The notes under the pieces are model-generated. The model had not been told where the DNA came from, made no database searches, and saw nothing but the letters and a program-made list of their open reading frames with translations. Below, one piece after another: positions 1-8,678 of a DNA stretch of 39,713 bases. Position numbers and translations under genes: made by a program. The stretch lies in contig CACKKE010000006.1 in assembly GCA_902600635.1 (NCBI GenBank), positions 1 to 39,713 on the forward strand, in the 5' to 3' direction. The stretch comes from an uncultured Pelagibacteraceae bacterium. Its GTDB lineage: Bacteria; Pseudomonadota; Alphaproteobacteria; Pelagibacterales; Pelagibacteraceae. Numbering within the stretch: the first letter of the stretch is position 1; each line of letters begins with the position of its first letter.

Positions 1-25
1 AATATTTCAAAAGTTGGGTAAAATT

Positions 26-101
26 TGGCTCCTCGGGCAGGACTCGAACCTGCGACCAATTGATTAACAGTCAACTGCTCTACCAACTGAGCTACCGAGG
101 A
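26..101 (-). tRNA. tRNA-Asn (GTT anticodon)
   Basis: Read on the minus strand this folds as a full cloverleaf: acceptor stem TCCTCGG pairing with CCGAGGA, the usual AGCTCAGTTGGTAGAGC D-arm, an anticodon loop containing GTT, and a TTCGAGT T-loop. The 3' CCA is encoded (positions 26-28). It lies 49 nt downstream of tRNA-Cys on the same strand, so the two are probably cotranscribed. Confidence 0.97.
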
Positions 102-150
102 ATGTAAAAAGCAAACTTACTTTTTTTTTTAACTAAAACAAGATTTTTTT

Positions 151-224
151 TGGAGGCAACGCCCGGAATCGAACCGGGATACAAGGATTTGCAATCCTCT
201 GCGTAACCATTCCGCCACGTTGCC
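151..224 (-). tRNA. tRNA-Cys (GCA anticodon)
   Basis: Minus-strand cloverleaf of 74 nt including an encoded CCA (151-153). The acceptor stem is GGCAACG with CGTTGCC, the anticodon loop carries GCA, and the T-arm is CCCGG with a TTCGATT loop and CCGGG. It is upstream of tRNA-Asn in the transcript direction. The 120-nt spacer from 225 to valS must hold divergent promoters for this tRNA pair and for valS, but I see no convincing -35/-10 pair there. Confidence 0.97.
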
Positions 225-344
225 TTATGTTTTAGATGATAGCTACATCAGTTTTATATTAAATTTTAAAGATTAGTCTATCAAATAACGTTTTAATTTG
301 ATTATTGTTAATTTAGATTAATAAATTATAAACTAACTATATCC

Positions 345-2972
345 ATGATGAGTGATAAATATATACATTCTGATGTAGAAGATAAGATCTATTCGTATTG
401 GGAAAAAAACAAATTATTTAAACCTCAAAAAAACTCTAAAAAATTTTCAGTTGTAATTCCGCCACCAAATGTAACAGGAAGTTTACATATGGGACATGCT
501 TTAAATAATTCAATTCAAGACATGCTAGTTCGATATTATCGAATGAATAATTATGAAACTTTATGGCAACCAGGCACAGATCACGCTGGTATTGCTACCC
601 AAGCACTTGTTGAGAGAAAACTTGAAAATGAAAATTTAGATAAAAATACTCTTGGAAGAGAAAAATTTATAGAAAAGGTTTGGGATTGGAAAAATCAGTA
701 CGGTGATATAATTATCAATCAATTAAAAAAACTTGGCTGTTCATGTGATTGGTCCAGAAATGCATTCACCATGGATGAAAATTTATCAAAATCTGTAATT
801 AAAGTTTTTGTCGAGTTACATAAAAAGAAATTGATCTATAAAGCAGAAAAATTAGTAAATTGGGATACAGTATTAAAAACCGCAATTTCGGATTTAGAGG
901 TAGATCAAAGAGAAATGAACTCTAAGATATATTACATTAGGTACCCAATAGATAAATCATCAGAGTTTATCACTATAGCCACAACCAGGCCCGAAACTAT
1001 GCTTGGGGATACAGCTATTGCAGTTAATCCAAAAGATAAAAGATACAAAAGTTTTGTCGGTAAAACAGTCACTATACCTATTGTAGGTAGAAAAATTAAA
1101 ATAATAAAAGATAATTATGCAGATCCAGAACAGGGAACAGGAGCATTAAAGATTACCCCAGCACATGATTTTAATGATTATGATGTAGGTAAGAGAAATA
1201 AACTTGAAATGATAAATGTTTTTACTGAAGAGGGTAAAATTAATGAAAATGCACCTAAAGATTATGTAGGATTGGATAGATTTGATGCCCGAAAAAAAAT
1301 ATTAAATGAACTTAAAGAAAAAGATTTTTTTGTTAAAGAGGAAAATATAAAGAATAAAGTTCCTTATGGTGATAGATCTAATTCTGTTATTGAACCTTTT
1401 CTAACTGAACAATGGTTTGTTGATGCAAAAAAATTAGCAGTCAAAGCAAAAAAAATTGTTAAAACAAAAAAAACAAATTTTTTTCCAAATAATTGGTCTA
1501 AAACTTATTTTCAATGGATGAATAATATTGAGCCTTGGTGTGTTTCTAGACAGTTGTGGTGGGGTCATCAAATCCCAGCATGGTATGGACCTGACAATAA
1601 AATATTTGTTGCTTTAAATGAAAAAGAAGCAAGTAAGCAAGCTAAGAAGCATTACAAAAAAGACGTAAAATTAGTTAGAGATCCTGACGTATTAGATACT
1701 TGGTTTTCCTCTGGTTTATGGCCGTTTGCAACTTTAGGATGGCCAGATAAAAAAGATTTTGTAAAGAAATTTTATCCAACAACAGTCTTAGTAACTGGCT
1801 TTGATATAATTTTTTTCTGGGTTGCAAGAATGATCATGTTTGGAATGGAATTTCTTAATAAAGAACCTTTTAAAGATATCTATGTCCACGCTTTAGTAAG
1901 AGATGAAAAAGGACAAAAAATGTCTAAATCAAAAGGCAATGTAATAGATCCATTAGATTTAATTGAAAAATATAGTGCAGATGCCTTAAGATTTACTTTG
2001 CTTTCAATGGCTTCACCTGGAACTGATGTAAAACTTTCAGAGGATAGAGTTAAAGGTTATAGAAATTTTTTAAATAAATTGTGGAATGCAAATAATTTTT
2101 TAATCACAAATAATTGTGATTTTAATAAGACTGATAAAGTTCCTAAAACTACTTTAAATATCAATAAATGGATTTATTCTGAATTGATTGAAATAAAAGA
2201 TAAAATTCAAAAGAATATTAAAGACTATCGATTTGATGAGGCAGCCAAAAATGCCTATCAATTTGCTTGGCATTCATATTGTGATTGGTATATCGAACTT
2301 TCAAAAACAATCCTTTATTCAGATGATGAAAAATCAAAAAAAGAGGTAAAAGAGGTATCAGCCTATGTTTTTAAACAAATACTTATTATGCTTCATCCAT
2401 TTATCCCATTTGTTACTGAAGAAATATGGCTAAAAAACAAGTTTGATAAATCAAATAAAAATTTTCTTATGTACAAAAACTGGCCATCGGGAAAAGTTAA
2501 AAAAGACAAATCACAAAAGGATGTAGAGAAAATCATCAATATTATCTCAGAACTTAGATCATTTAAAAATGAGCTGAATGTCAGTCCAGGTTCATTTGTA
2601 GATCTTTCTATGAATAAGATAGCAAAAAAAAATCGATCTTTGATGGATAATAATGAAATAATCTTAAAAAAACTTGGTCGTATCAATAATTTTTTTGAAA
2701 AGGATCAAGATAGACCTTCTGCAACCCTTGTAATTTCAGGTGATATATTCAAGATTTATTTTGATGAAAATGTTGATTTAAGTTTAATTAAAGAAAATTT
2801 GCAAAAAAGACAAACGAAATACCAAGATGAATTAGATAAGATTTCACAACGATTATCAAACAAAGGATTTGTCGATAGGGCACCAAAAAATATTGTTGAA
2901 CAAGAAAAAACTAACTATAGTAACTTAAAAAATGATATCAAAAAAATATCTTTAACAATTGAAAGTTTATAA
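345..2972 (+). CDS. valS: Valyl-tRNA synthetase
   Basis: Class I aminoacyl-tRNA synthetase that charges tRNA-Val in the cytoplasm. The HIGH signature appears as HMGH at residues 48-51 after PPPNVTGSL, and the KMSKS loop is at 525-529. A long connective editing domain lies between them ([17 protein letters not shown] is the ValRS/IleRS/LeuRS editing signature), followed by an anticodon-binding helical domain and a C-terminal lysine-rich coiled-coil arm from about residue 810. The 875-aa length is slightly shorter than E. coli ValRS (951 aa) but complete. Two ATG codons are adjacent (345 and 348) and either could be the start. The gene leads a chain of 1-bp overlaps with ilvD, manC and dgkA. 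Nothing odd was seen. Confidence 0.98.
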   Translation: MMSDKYIHSDVEDKIYSYWEKNKLFKPQKNSKKFSVVIPPPNVTGSLHMGHALNNSIQDMLVRYYRMNNYETLWQPGTDHAGIATQALVERKLENENLDKNTLGREKFIEKVWDWKNQYGDIIINQLKKLGCSCDWSRNAFTMDENLSKSVIKVFVELHKKKLIYKAEKLVNWDTVLKTAISDLEVDQREMNSKIYYIRYPIDKSSEFITIATTRPETMLGDTAIAVNPKDKRYKSFVGKTVTIPIVGRKIKIIKDNYADPEQGTGALKITPAHDFNDYDVGKRNKLEMINVFTEEGKINENAPKDYVGLDRFDARKKILNELKEKDFFVKEENIKNKVPYGDRSNSVIEPFLTEQWFVDAKKLAVKAKKIVKTKKTNFFPNNWSKTYFQWMNNIEPWCVSRQLWWGHQIPAWYGPDNKIFVALNEKEASKQAKKHYKKDVKLVRDPDVLDTWFSSGLWPFATLGWPDKKDFVKKFYPTTVLVTGFDIIFFWVARMIMFGMEFLNKEPFKDIYVHALVRDEKGQKMSKSKGNVIDPLDLIEKYSADALRFTLLSMASPGTDVKLSEDRVKGYRNFLNKLWNANNFLITNNCDFNKTDKVPKTTLNINKWIYSELIEIKDKIQKNIKDYRFDEAAKNAYQFAWHSYCDWYIELSKTILYSDDEKSKKEVKEVSAYVFKQILIMLHPFIPFVTEEIWLKNKFDKSNKNFLMYKNWPSGKVKKDKSQKDVEKIINIISELRSFKNELNVSPGSFVDLSMNKIAKKNRSLMDNNEIILKKLGRINNFFEKDQDRPSATLVISGDIFKIYFDENVDLSLIKENLQKRQTKYQDELDKISQRLSNKGFVDRAPKNIVEQEKTNYSNLKNDIKKISLTIESL

Positions 2973-4690
2973 TGCGGAAATTTAATAAGAAAAAATTACC
3001 AAGTAGACATACATCTTTAGGACCCGACAGAGCTCCTCATAGATCTTTTTATTATGCAATGGGAGAAACAGAAAAAGATGTTGCTAAACCTTTTGTTGGA
3101 GTTGTATCAACATGGAATGAGGCGGCACCTTGTAATATAGCCTTAATGAGACAAGCCCAGTCTGTTAAAAAGGGCGTAAGAGCATCAGGTGGAACACCAA
3201 GAGAGTTTTGTACAATTACCGTAACTGACGGTATTGCTATGGGTCATGAGGGAATGAAATCCTCATTAATATCAAGAGAAGTTATTGCTGATAGTGCTGA
3301 ATTGACTGTAAGAGGTCATTGTTATGATGCATTAGTGGGGATCGCAGGTTGTGATAAGTCTTTACCAGGTTTGATGATGTCTATGGTTAGATTAAACGTT
3401 CCAAGTGTATTTATTTATGGTGGCTCAATATTACCAGGAAAATACAAAGGCAAAGACGTGACTGTTGTAGATGTTTTTGAAGCGGTTGGAAAACATTCAT
3501 CAGGACAAATGTCTGCAAAAGAATTAAGAAAATTAGAATTAGTTGCATGTCCAACAGCGGGAGCTTGTGGTGGACAATTTACTGCAAACACTATGGCCTG
3601 TGTATCTGAAGCTATAGGTTTAGCACTGCCTTATTCAGCTGGAACACCAGCGCCATACGAAGAGCGAGATAAATATGCAAAAGCAAGTGGTCGAATGGTA
3701 ATGGAGTTATTAGCAAAAAAAATTAAACCTAGAGATATTGTTACAAGAAAAGCTTTAGAAAATGCTGCAACAATTGTTGCTGCAACAGGAGGATCAACTA
3801 ATGCTGGATTACATCTACCAGCAATAGCAAATGAAGCTGGTATTAAATTTGATTTAATGGATGTTGCAAAAATATTTAAAAGAACTCCGTATCTTGCCGA
3901 CCTAAAACCAGGTGGAAAATATGTTGCTAAAGATATGTGGTTAGCAGGTGGGGTACCAATGCTTTTAAAAACTCTTTATGAAGGTGGATATATACACGGT
4001 GATTGTATGACTGTTACAGGTAAAACAATGAGAGAAAATTTAAAGGGAATTAAATTTAATCCCAAACAAAAAGTAATGAGATCTTTTAAAAATCCATTAT
4101 CTCCCACAGGTGGTGTAGTTGGTTTAAAAGGAAACTTAGCTCCTGAAGGAGGAATTGTTAAAATTGCTGGACTTAAAAAATTACAATTTACTGGAAGAGC
4201 AAGATGTTTTGATAATGAGGAAAGTGCAATGAAAGCAGTTCAAAGCAGAAAATATAAAGACGGTGATGTAATTATTATTAGATATGAAGGACCAGTTGGT
4301 GGACCGGGTATGAGAGAAATGCTTTCAACAACAGGCGCAATTTATGGTCAAGGTAAAGGAGAAAAAGTTGCCTTAATAACTGATGGACGTTTCTCTGGAG
4401 CAACTCGGGGATTTTGTGTAGGTCACGTAGGACCAGAGGCTGCTTTAGGTGGACCGATCGCTCTATTACGGAATGGAGATATTATTGATATTGATGCTAA
4501 GAAGGGAACAATTAATGTTCGATTAACAAGAGCACAATTAGCTTCAAGAAGACGAAAATGGAAGGCTAGAAAATCTGATTTTGGATCAGGAACTCTTTGG
4601 AAATATGCTCAAACTGTAGGACCTGCTTATTTAGGAGCACCAACACATCCAGGTAAGAAAAACGAAGTTAAGGATTACTCGAAAATTTAA
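2972..4690 (+). CDS. ilvD: Dihydroxy-acid dehydratase
   Basis: Converts 2,3-dihydroxy-isovalerate or -methylvalerate to the 2-keto acid in valine, isoleucine and leucine synthesis. The IlvD/Edd family is clear: three conserved cysteines that would hold the iron-sulfur cluster are C54 (APCNIAL), C127 (GCDKSLPG) and C199 (ACGGQF, after C193). The C-terminal swivel domain has the [12 protein letters not shown] and [10 protein letters not shown] signatures. At 572 aa it matches the shorter IlvD class rather than the 616-aa E. coli form. Whether the cluster is [2Fe-2S] or [4Fe-4S] cannot be read from this. The start ATG overlaps the valS stop by one base (TAATG), implying translational coupling, and ilvD is coupled in the same way to manC. 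Confidence 0.97.
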   Translation: MRKFNKKKLPSRHTSLGPDRAPHRSFYYAMGETEKDVAKPFVGVVSTWNEAAPCNIALMRQAQSVKKGVRASGGTPREFCTITVTDGIAMGHEGMKSSLISREVIADSAELTVRGHCYDALVGIAGCDKSLPGLMMSMVRLNVPSVFIYGGSILPGKYKGKDVTVVDVFEAVGKHSSGQMSAKELRKLELVACPTAGACGGQFTANTMACVSEAIGLALPYSAGTPAPYEERDKYAKASGRMVMELLAKKIKPRDIVTRKALENAATIVAATGGSTNAGLHLPAIANEAGIKFDLMDVAKIFKRTPYLADLKPGGKYVAKDMWLAGGVPMLLKTLYEGGYIHGDCMTVTGKTMRENLKGIKFNPKQKVMRSFKNPLSPTGGVVGLKGNLAPEGGIVKIAGLKKLQFTGRARCFDNEESAMKAVQSRKYKDGDVIIIRYEGPVGGPGMREMLSTTGAIYGQGKGEKVALITDGRFSGATRGFCVGHVGPEAALGGPIALLRNGDIIDIDAKKGTINVRLTRAQLASRRRKWKARKSDFGSGTLWKYAQTVGPAYLGAPTHPGKKNEVKDYSKI

Positions 4691-5880
4691 TGAAAATTCG
4701 CCCAGTCATTTTATGTGGTGGAGCTGGAACAAGACTTTGGCCTAACGCTAAAAAACATCAAGCCAAACAGTTTATAGATTTTGGTAATTGGACTTTGTTG
4801 GGAAAAACTTTAGAGAGAGTTAAAGCATCAATATTTGATGCACCAATCATAAGTACTAATGCAAAATATTTAAGACAAGTCAAACAACATCTAAAGAAAC
4901 ACAAAATTAGAAAATTCAAAATAGTTTTAGAACCAGCCAAAAGAAATACAGCACCAGCTATTTTAAGTACGGCATTAATAAAGGATATACCTAACGAACA
5001 ACCTTTAATGTTTTTGGCTGCCGATCATTTGATAGATAAGGTTGCATTATTAAATAAAGCTATAAAAAAAAATCAAAAGAAACTCACTGATAATAATATT
5101 TTTATTTTTGGGATTAAACCCAAAATCCCTTCAAGTGAATTTGGTTATTTTTTAACAAAAAATAATAAAGTAACTAAATTTGTAGAAAAACCCAAAGAAG
5201 CTAAGGCAAAACAAATAATTAGTAAAAAAGGTTATTGGAATTCTGGAATGTTTTATTTGAGAAAAGATTCAATCATTAATAATTTTAAGAAATACCAACC
5301 AAATATTTACCGTAACTGTAATAAAGCTGTAACAAAAGCAAAATGTAAAAGTAATGTGTATTATTTAAACAAACAAGCATTCAGCAAAGCAACAGCTAAG
5401 TCTTTTGACTATGCAATATTAGAAAAAACTAAAGATATTAACGCTATCAAATTAGATATTCCTTGGTCTGATTTAGGATCTTGGAAAGAAATCTGTAAGA
5501 TGTACGGAAGAAATAAAAGACATTATTATAAAAAGAAGAATGTATATCATAGACCTTGGGGTAGTTATGTTAATTTATTTAATGGTAAGGAATTCTTAAT
5601 TAAAGAATTATATGTAAAACCTAAAGGTATATTAAGTCTTCAGAAACATCATCATAGAGCTGAACACTGGGTAGTTACTCATGGTAAACCTAAAATTACA
5701 TTAAATAAAAAATATTTTACCATGAATCCTGATGAAACTATTTTTATTCCATTAGGTGCAATCCATAGAATAGAAAATCCTTACAAAAAACCAGTTAAAA
5801 TTATCGAGGCTCAAGTTGGATCTATATTAAAAGAAACTGATATTGTTAGATACCAAGATGTGTATGGAAGAGTAAAATAA
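4690..5880 (+). CDS. manC: Mannose-1-phosphate guanylyltransferase / mannose-6-phosphate isomerase, short form
   Basis: Bifunctional type II enzyme making GDP-mannose for surface polysaccharide or glycolipid. The N-terminal nucleotidyltransferase shows the GGAGTRLWP loop (about residues 10-18), RNTAPA, LAADH and the FVEKP motif. The C-terminal cupin, from about residue 286, carries the metal-binding stretch HHHRAEHW and IPLGAIHRIEN of the phosphomannose isomerase. At 396 aa it is about 75 residues shorter than usual. The loss is internal: only 20 residues separate WSDLGSW (259-265) from YHRPWGSY (286 on), where E. coli ManC has a beta-rich linker of roughly 85 residues. The reading frame is intact, so this looks like a compact family variant. 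It is joined to ilvD and dgkA by 1-bp overlaps. Confidence 0.93.
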   Translation: MKIRPVILCGGAGTRLWPNAKKHQAKQFIDFGNWTLLGKTLERVKASIFDAPIISTNAKYLRQVKQHLKKHKIRKFKIVLEPAKRNTAPAILSTALIKDIPNEQPLMFLAADHLIDKVALLNKAIKKNQKKLTDNNIFIFGIKPKIPSSEFGYFLTKNNKVTKFVEKPKEAKAKQIISKKGYWNSGMFYLRKDSIINNFKKYQPNIYRNCNKAVTKAKCKSNVYYLNKQAFSKATAKSFDYAILEKTKDINAIKLDIPWSDLGSWKEICKMYGRNKRHYYKKKNVYHRPWGSYVNLFNGKEFLIKELYVKPKGILSLQKHHHRAEHWVVTHGKPKITLNKKYFTMNPDETIFIPLGAIHRIENPYKKPVKIIEAQVGSILKETDIVRYQDVYGRVK

Positions 5881-6215
5881 TGATTAAAAAATTATATAGT
5901 AATTTAATCAATTCTTTGAATGGGTTAAAAATTGTTTCAAAAGAAAATTCTTTTATTTTAGAGTTGGTATTAGGTGTTTTTTTAATTCCATATATTTTCT
6001 TATCAAATATAGACTTTAATTATAAAATTATATTATCTGTATTATATTTCTTATTGTTAGCATTTGAAATAATGAATACTTCAATTGAAAAACTGTGTGA
6101 TAAAGTAACTACTGATATAAATCCTGAAATCAAAAAAATTAAAGACCTATCAAGTGCCGCTGTATTTGTTGTTTTATTAATATTAATTATTACTTTTTTA
6201 GCCTCATTTAAGTAG
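5880..6215 (+). CDS. dgkA: Diacylglycerol kinase, integral membrane DgkA type
   Basis: Small inner-membrane kinase that phosphorylates diacylglycerol to phosphatidic acid, returning it to phospholipid synthesis. It is 111 aa with three predicted membrane helices. The family signature is visible: SLNGLK near the N-terminus, FEIMNTSIEKLCDKV (E. coli has EILNSAIE) and IKDLSSAAVF (E. coli AKDMGSAAV). It starts on the last base of the manC stop codon. Its stop is followed at once by the Pho-box-like repeats in front of phoR, so it ends the valS-ilvD-manC-dgkA group. Its position beside the phosphate regulon is suggestive given lipid remodelling under phosphate stress, but no Pho site precedes dgkA itself. 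Confidence 0.93.
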   Translation: MIKKLYSNLINSLNGLKIVSKENSFILELVLGVFLIPYIFLSNIDFNYKIILSVLYFLLLAFEIMNTSIEKLCDKVTTDINPEIKKIKDLSSAAVFVVLLILIITFLASFK

Positions 6216-6220
6216 AAATA

Positions 6221-6253
6221 GTTGCTTTTAAAATTTAACAAATCTGTAACATT
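6221..6253 (+). promoter_or_regulatory. Pho-box-like direct repeats before phoR
   Basis: Two 11-bp units in register, AATTTAACAAA (6232-6242) and TCTGTAACATT (6243-6253), follow a weaker unit at 6221-6231. PhoB sites in proteobacteria are direct repeats of a CTGTNAN-like 7-mer plus 4 AT-rich bases, that is, an 11-bp period, which this matches. The array ends 18 nt before the phoR start. That fits autoregulation of phoR by PhoB; binding is inferred. Confidence 0.7.
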
Positions 6254-6271
6254 TAAATGGGATAATAGTTT

Positions 6272-7429
6272 ATGGAACTTTTAACATTTGTCTTGATAAT
6301 CATAATAGCTATTTTGTTATTTTTTCTTTTAAAGAAAGAAAGAGTCTTAGGTATTAATACTGAAGTTAAAATTGAAGATAAAAAGTTAGATGAGGATGAA
6401 AGTAAGAAATATAGAGAGACAATTTATAATCTTTTAAATTACATTCCAGAAGGAATTATAATTCTAAACAAATCCAAGGAAATAATATTTAGTAATAGTT
6501 CAGCCAGTAAAAGATTTCAAACAAAGTTGAATGAAAATATAAGTGGTTTTTTAAGAAATCCTGACTTGTTAAGTTCAATTGAGAAAGCTTTCAATGGAGA
6601 AAATTCTAATGATCTTGAAATAGAGCTACGAAACCCTTCAGTTCTTAGAATGAATGTAACAATTTACCAAGATAACAGTAATTTATTCTTTGATGAGCCA
6701 TCTTGCTTGCTTTTTATGAGAGATTTAACCGAATTTTACAAATTTCAACAATTAAAATCAGACTTTGTTGCAAATGTTTCCCACGAACTTAGAACCCCAT
6801 TGCAATCTATTAAGATGGGACTTGAGACATTTGAAAATAATACAGATTTAAAAAAGAATTCTGAAGTTACTGATTTATTACCAATAATGAGCTCTCAATC
6901 TGAAAGAATGGAAAATCTAATAAGAGATTTGTTATCTCTATCGAAAATTGAGCTGCAAGAACACATAAGGCCTACACACGAAATAGATTTAATAGAAGTG
7001 CTTAGTTACGTGATTAAGACTTATGAAAACATTGTTAAAAAAAATAACATTAATTTAAATTTGCAAAAAACTGAGAATTTCAAAATTATCGGTGATCGGG
7101 ATAAATTAATAGAAATTTTTACTAACCTAATTGATAATTCAATTAAATATAGTGAGAAGGGTAAAGAAATTAAAGTTGCCACGAAAAAAGAGGGTGATTT
7201 AAATATCGTCTCTATATCAGATCAAGGTATAGGAATTCCCAAAGAATTTATTCATAGAATCACAGAAAGATTTTTCACTGTTGATCCCAGTAAAAGTCGG
7301 AGTGTTGGAGGCACGGGTTTAGGGCTTGCAATTGTTAAGCATCTTGTTTCTCAACATAGAGGCGAAATGATTATTAATAGTGAGGAAAATCAAGGAACTA
7401 CTATAGATTTGAAATTTAATTCAATTTAA
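6272..7429 (+). CDS. phoR: Phosphate regulon sensor histidine kinase
   Basis: Membrane sensor kinase that phosphorylates PhoB under phosphate limitation. One hydrophobic helix (about residues 3-21) anchors it, with no sizeable periplasmic domain, as in PhoR. A PAS-like region spans about 50-150. The H-box FVANVSHELRTPL has the phospho-accepting His at 171. The N-box (TNLIDNSIKYSE), G1 (DQGIGIP), F (ERFF) and G2 (GGTGLGLAIVKH) boxes make a complete HATPase domain. At 385 aa it is close to the usual 390-430. It lies directly upstream of pstS, with phoB at the far end of the pst operon, which identifies it as PhoR rather than another kinase. The Pho-like repeats before it predict phosphate-responsive expression. 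Confidence 0.95.
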   Translation: MELLTFVLIIIIAILLFFLLKKERVLGINTEVKIEDKKLDEDESKKYRETIYNLLNYIPEGIIILNKSKEIIFSNSSASKRFQTKLNENISGFLRNPDLLSSIEKAFNGENSNDLEIELRNPSVLRMNVTIYQDNSNLFFDEPSCLLFMRDLTEFYKFQQLKSDFVANVSHELRTPLQSIKMGLETFENNTDLKKNSEVTDLLPIMSSQSERMENLIRDLLSLSKIELQEHIRPTHEIDLIEVLSYVIKTYENIVKKNNINLNLQKTENFKIIGDRDKLIEIFTNLIDNSIKYSEKGKEIKVATKKEGDLNIVSISDQGIGIPKEFIHRITERFFTVDPSKSRSVGGTGLGLAIVKHLVSQHRGEMIINSEENQGTTIDLKFNSI

Positions 7430-7448
7430 TTCAACTAAAAAGTTAGCC

Positions 7449-7481
7449 TTTGTAACAAAACTTTAACTTTCCTTTAATAAA
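7449..7481 (+). promoter_or_regulatory. Triple Pho-box-like array before pstS
   Basis: Three consecutive 11-bp units in exact register: TTTGTAACAAA (7449-7459), ACTTTAACTTT (7460-7470) and CCTTTAATAAA (7471-7481). The recurring core is TGTAAC or TTTAAC/T at the same position in each unit, the expected spacing for tandem PhoB binding. A possible -10 lies just downstream (TATTTA at 7483-7488), so PhoB would sit over the -35 region. This is the most extended array in the window. Confidence 0.78.
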
Positions 7482-7537
7482 ATATTTAAGATTCAGATTT
7501 AATTGATGATGCATAACCAATCTAAAAAAGGAGAAAT

Positions 7538-8566
7538 ATGAATAGATTAGTAAAAATTTTATTAGGGTTTCTTTTAGTACTTAGTTTTACAACAACTAGT
7601 TACGCAAGAGATCAAATAAAAATTGTAGGTTCTTCTACTGTTTACCCATATGCTACAGTTGTAGCTGAAAAGTTTGGTAAAGGTGGAAAATTCAAGACAC
7701 CAGTAATCGAAAGTACAGGTACTGGTGGAGGAATGAAATTGTTCTGCGCAGGTGTAGGAGCAAATCATCCTGATATAACAAATGCATCAAGAGCAATTAA
7801 AACTAAAGAAAAAGCTTTATGTGAGAAAAACGGAGTTGCTGAAATTATTGAAATAGTAATAGGCAATGACGGTATTTCATTTGCACACTCAGTGAATGCT
7901 CCAGATGCAGATTTTACAAAAGAACAATTATGGAGAGCTTTAGCATCTAAAGTAGACATTGATGGAAAACTTATTGAAAATCCATATAAAAATTGGAGTG
8001 ATATAGACTCCAGTCTTCCAAATAAAAAGATTGAAATATTAGTTGCACCTCCAACATCAGGTACTAGAGATGCATGGAATTCATTAGTTATGGTTAAAGG
8101 ATGCACTAAAACAGCCAAATCTCTTTATGATGCTGAAGGTAAAAAAGCTAAAAAAGAATGTGCTAAAATTAGAGAAGATGGATACGCTGTTGAGGCTGGC
8201 GAAAATGATACTTTAATTGTACAAAAACTATCATCTAATCCTGATGCATTTGGTTTTTTTGGTTATAGTTACTTAGTTGCCAACAAGGATAAAATCAAAG
8301 CATCATCTATTAATGGTGTTCAGCCATCATTAGAAGGTATCCAGGACTATTCTTATCCAATTGCAAGACCATTGTTCTTTTATGTAAAAAAAGCTCACAT
8401 TGGAGTAATTCCAGGCATTAAAGAGTTTCTCAAAGAATTTACCTCAAAAAAAGCAATGAGTAACAGAGGTTATTTAGCTGAAATAGGACTTGTTCCTTTA
8501 GCTTCAGATAAATACAAAGTTACTAGAACTGCTGCAGTAGATCTGAATACAATCAAGTTAAAATAA
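7538..8566 (+). CDS. pstS: Phosphate-binding periplasmic protein
   Basis: Periplasmic receptor delivering phosphate to PstCAB. A signal peptide is clear (MNRLVKILLGFLLVLSF, with cleavage probably after TSYA). The mature protein begins DQIKIVGSSTVYPYA, containing the phosphate-binding GSSTVYP loop. GTGGGMKLFCAG and SGTRDAW are further family ligand loops. It is 342 aa, normal for PstS. The ATG is preceded at good spacing by AAAGGAGAA (7527-7535), one of the strongest ribosome binding sites in the window, fitting a protein needed in large amounts. It has its own Pho-like array upstream and a rho-independent terminator downstream, so it can be made in excess over the membrane subunits. Confidence 0.97.
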   Translation: MNRLVKILLGFLLVLSFTTTSYARDQIKIVGSSTVYPYATVVAEKFGKGGKFKTPVIESTGTGGGMKLFCAGVGANHPDITNASRAIKTKEKALCEKNGVAEIIEIVIGNDGISFAHSVNAPDADFTKEQLWRALASKVDIDGKLIENPYKNWSDIDSSLPNKKIEILVAPPTSGTRDAWNSLVMVKGCTKTAKSLYDAEGKKAKKECAKIREDGYAVEAGENDTLIVQKLSSNPDAFGFFGYSYLVANKDKIKASSINGVQPSLEGIQDYSYPIARPLFFYVKKAHIGVIPGIKEFLKEFTSKKAMSNRGYLAEIGLVPLASDKYKVTRTAAVDLNTIKLK

Positions 8567-8588
8567 GTTTCATTTATCCCCAAAAAAA

Positions 8589-8615
8589 GGCCAGTAATAA
8601 CTGGCCTTTTTTTTT
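8589..8615 (+). terminator. Rho-independent terminator after pstS
   Basis: A perfect 7-bp stem GGCCAGT (8589-8595) / ACTGGCC (8600-8606) with a 4-nt loop is followed by nine T and preceded by seven A. It is the clearest intrinsic terminator in the window and sits between pstS and pstC. It would give more pstS than pstCAB mRNA. The A tract on the other side would also let it act on minus-strand transcripts. Confidence 0.93.
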
Positions 8616-8634
8616 GATTCAATCTTAGATTTAA

Positions 8635-8656
8635 TTTGTAATATTTCTGTAACATT
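8635..8656 (+). promoter_or_regulatory. Pho-box-like repeats before pstC
   Basis: Two 11-bp units in register, TTTGTAATATT (8635-8645) and TCTGTAACATT (8646-8656), form a clean tandem match to the repeat before pstS and phoR. The site lies after the pstS terminator and 22 nt before the pstC start. This suggests that pstCAB-phoU-phoB has its own PhoB-dependent promoter rather than relying on readthrough. Confidence 0.78.
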
Positions 8657-8678
8657 AAAAATATATCACTCAGGGCGA

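Noticed and set aside
121..150. T-runs between the two tRNAs as terminators
   Set aside because: No GC-rich hairpin precedes them and on the transcribed (minus) strand they are A-runs.
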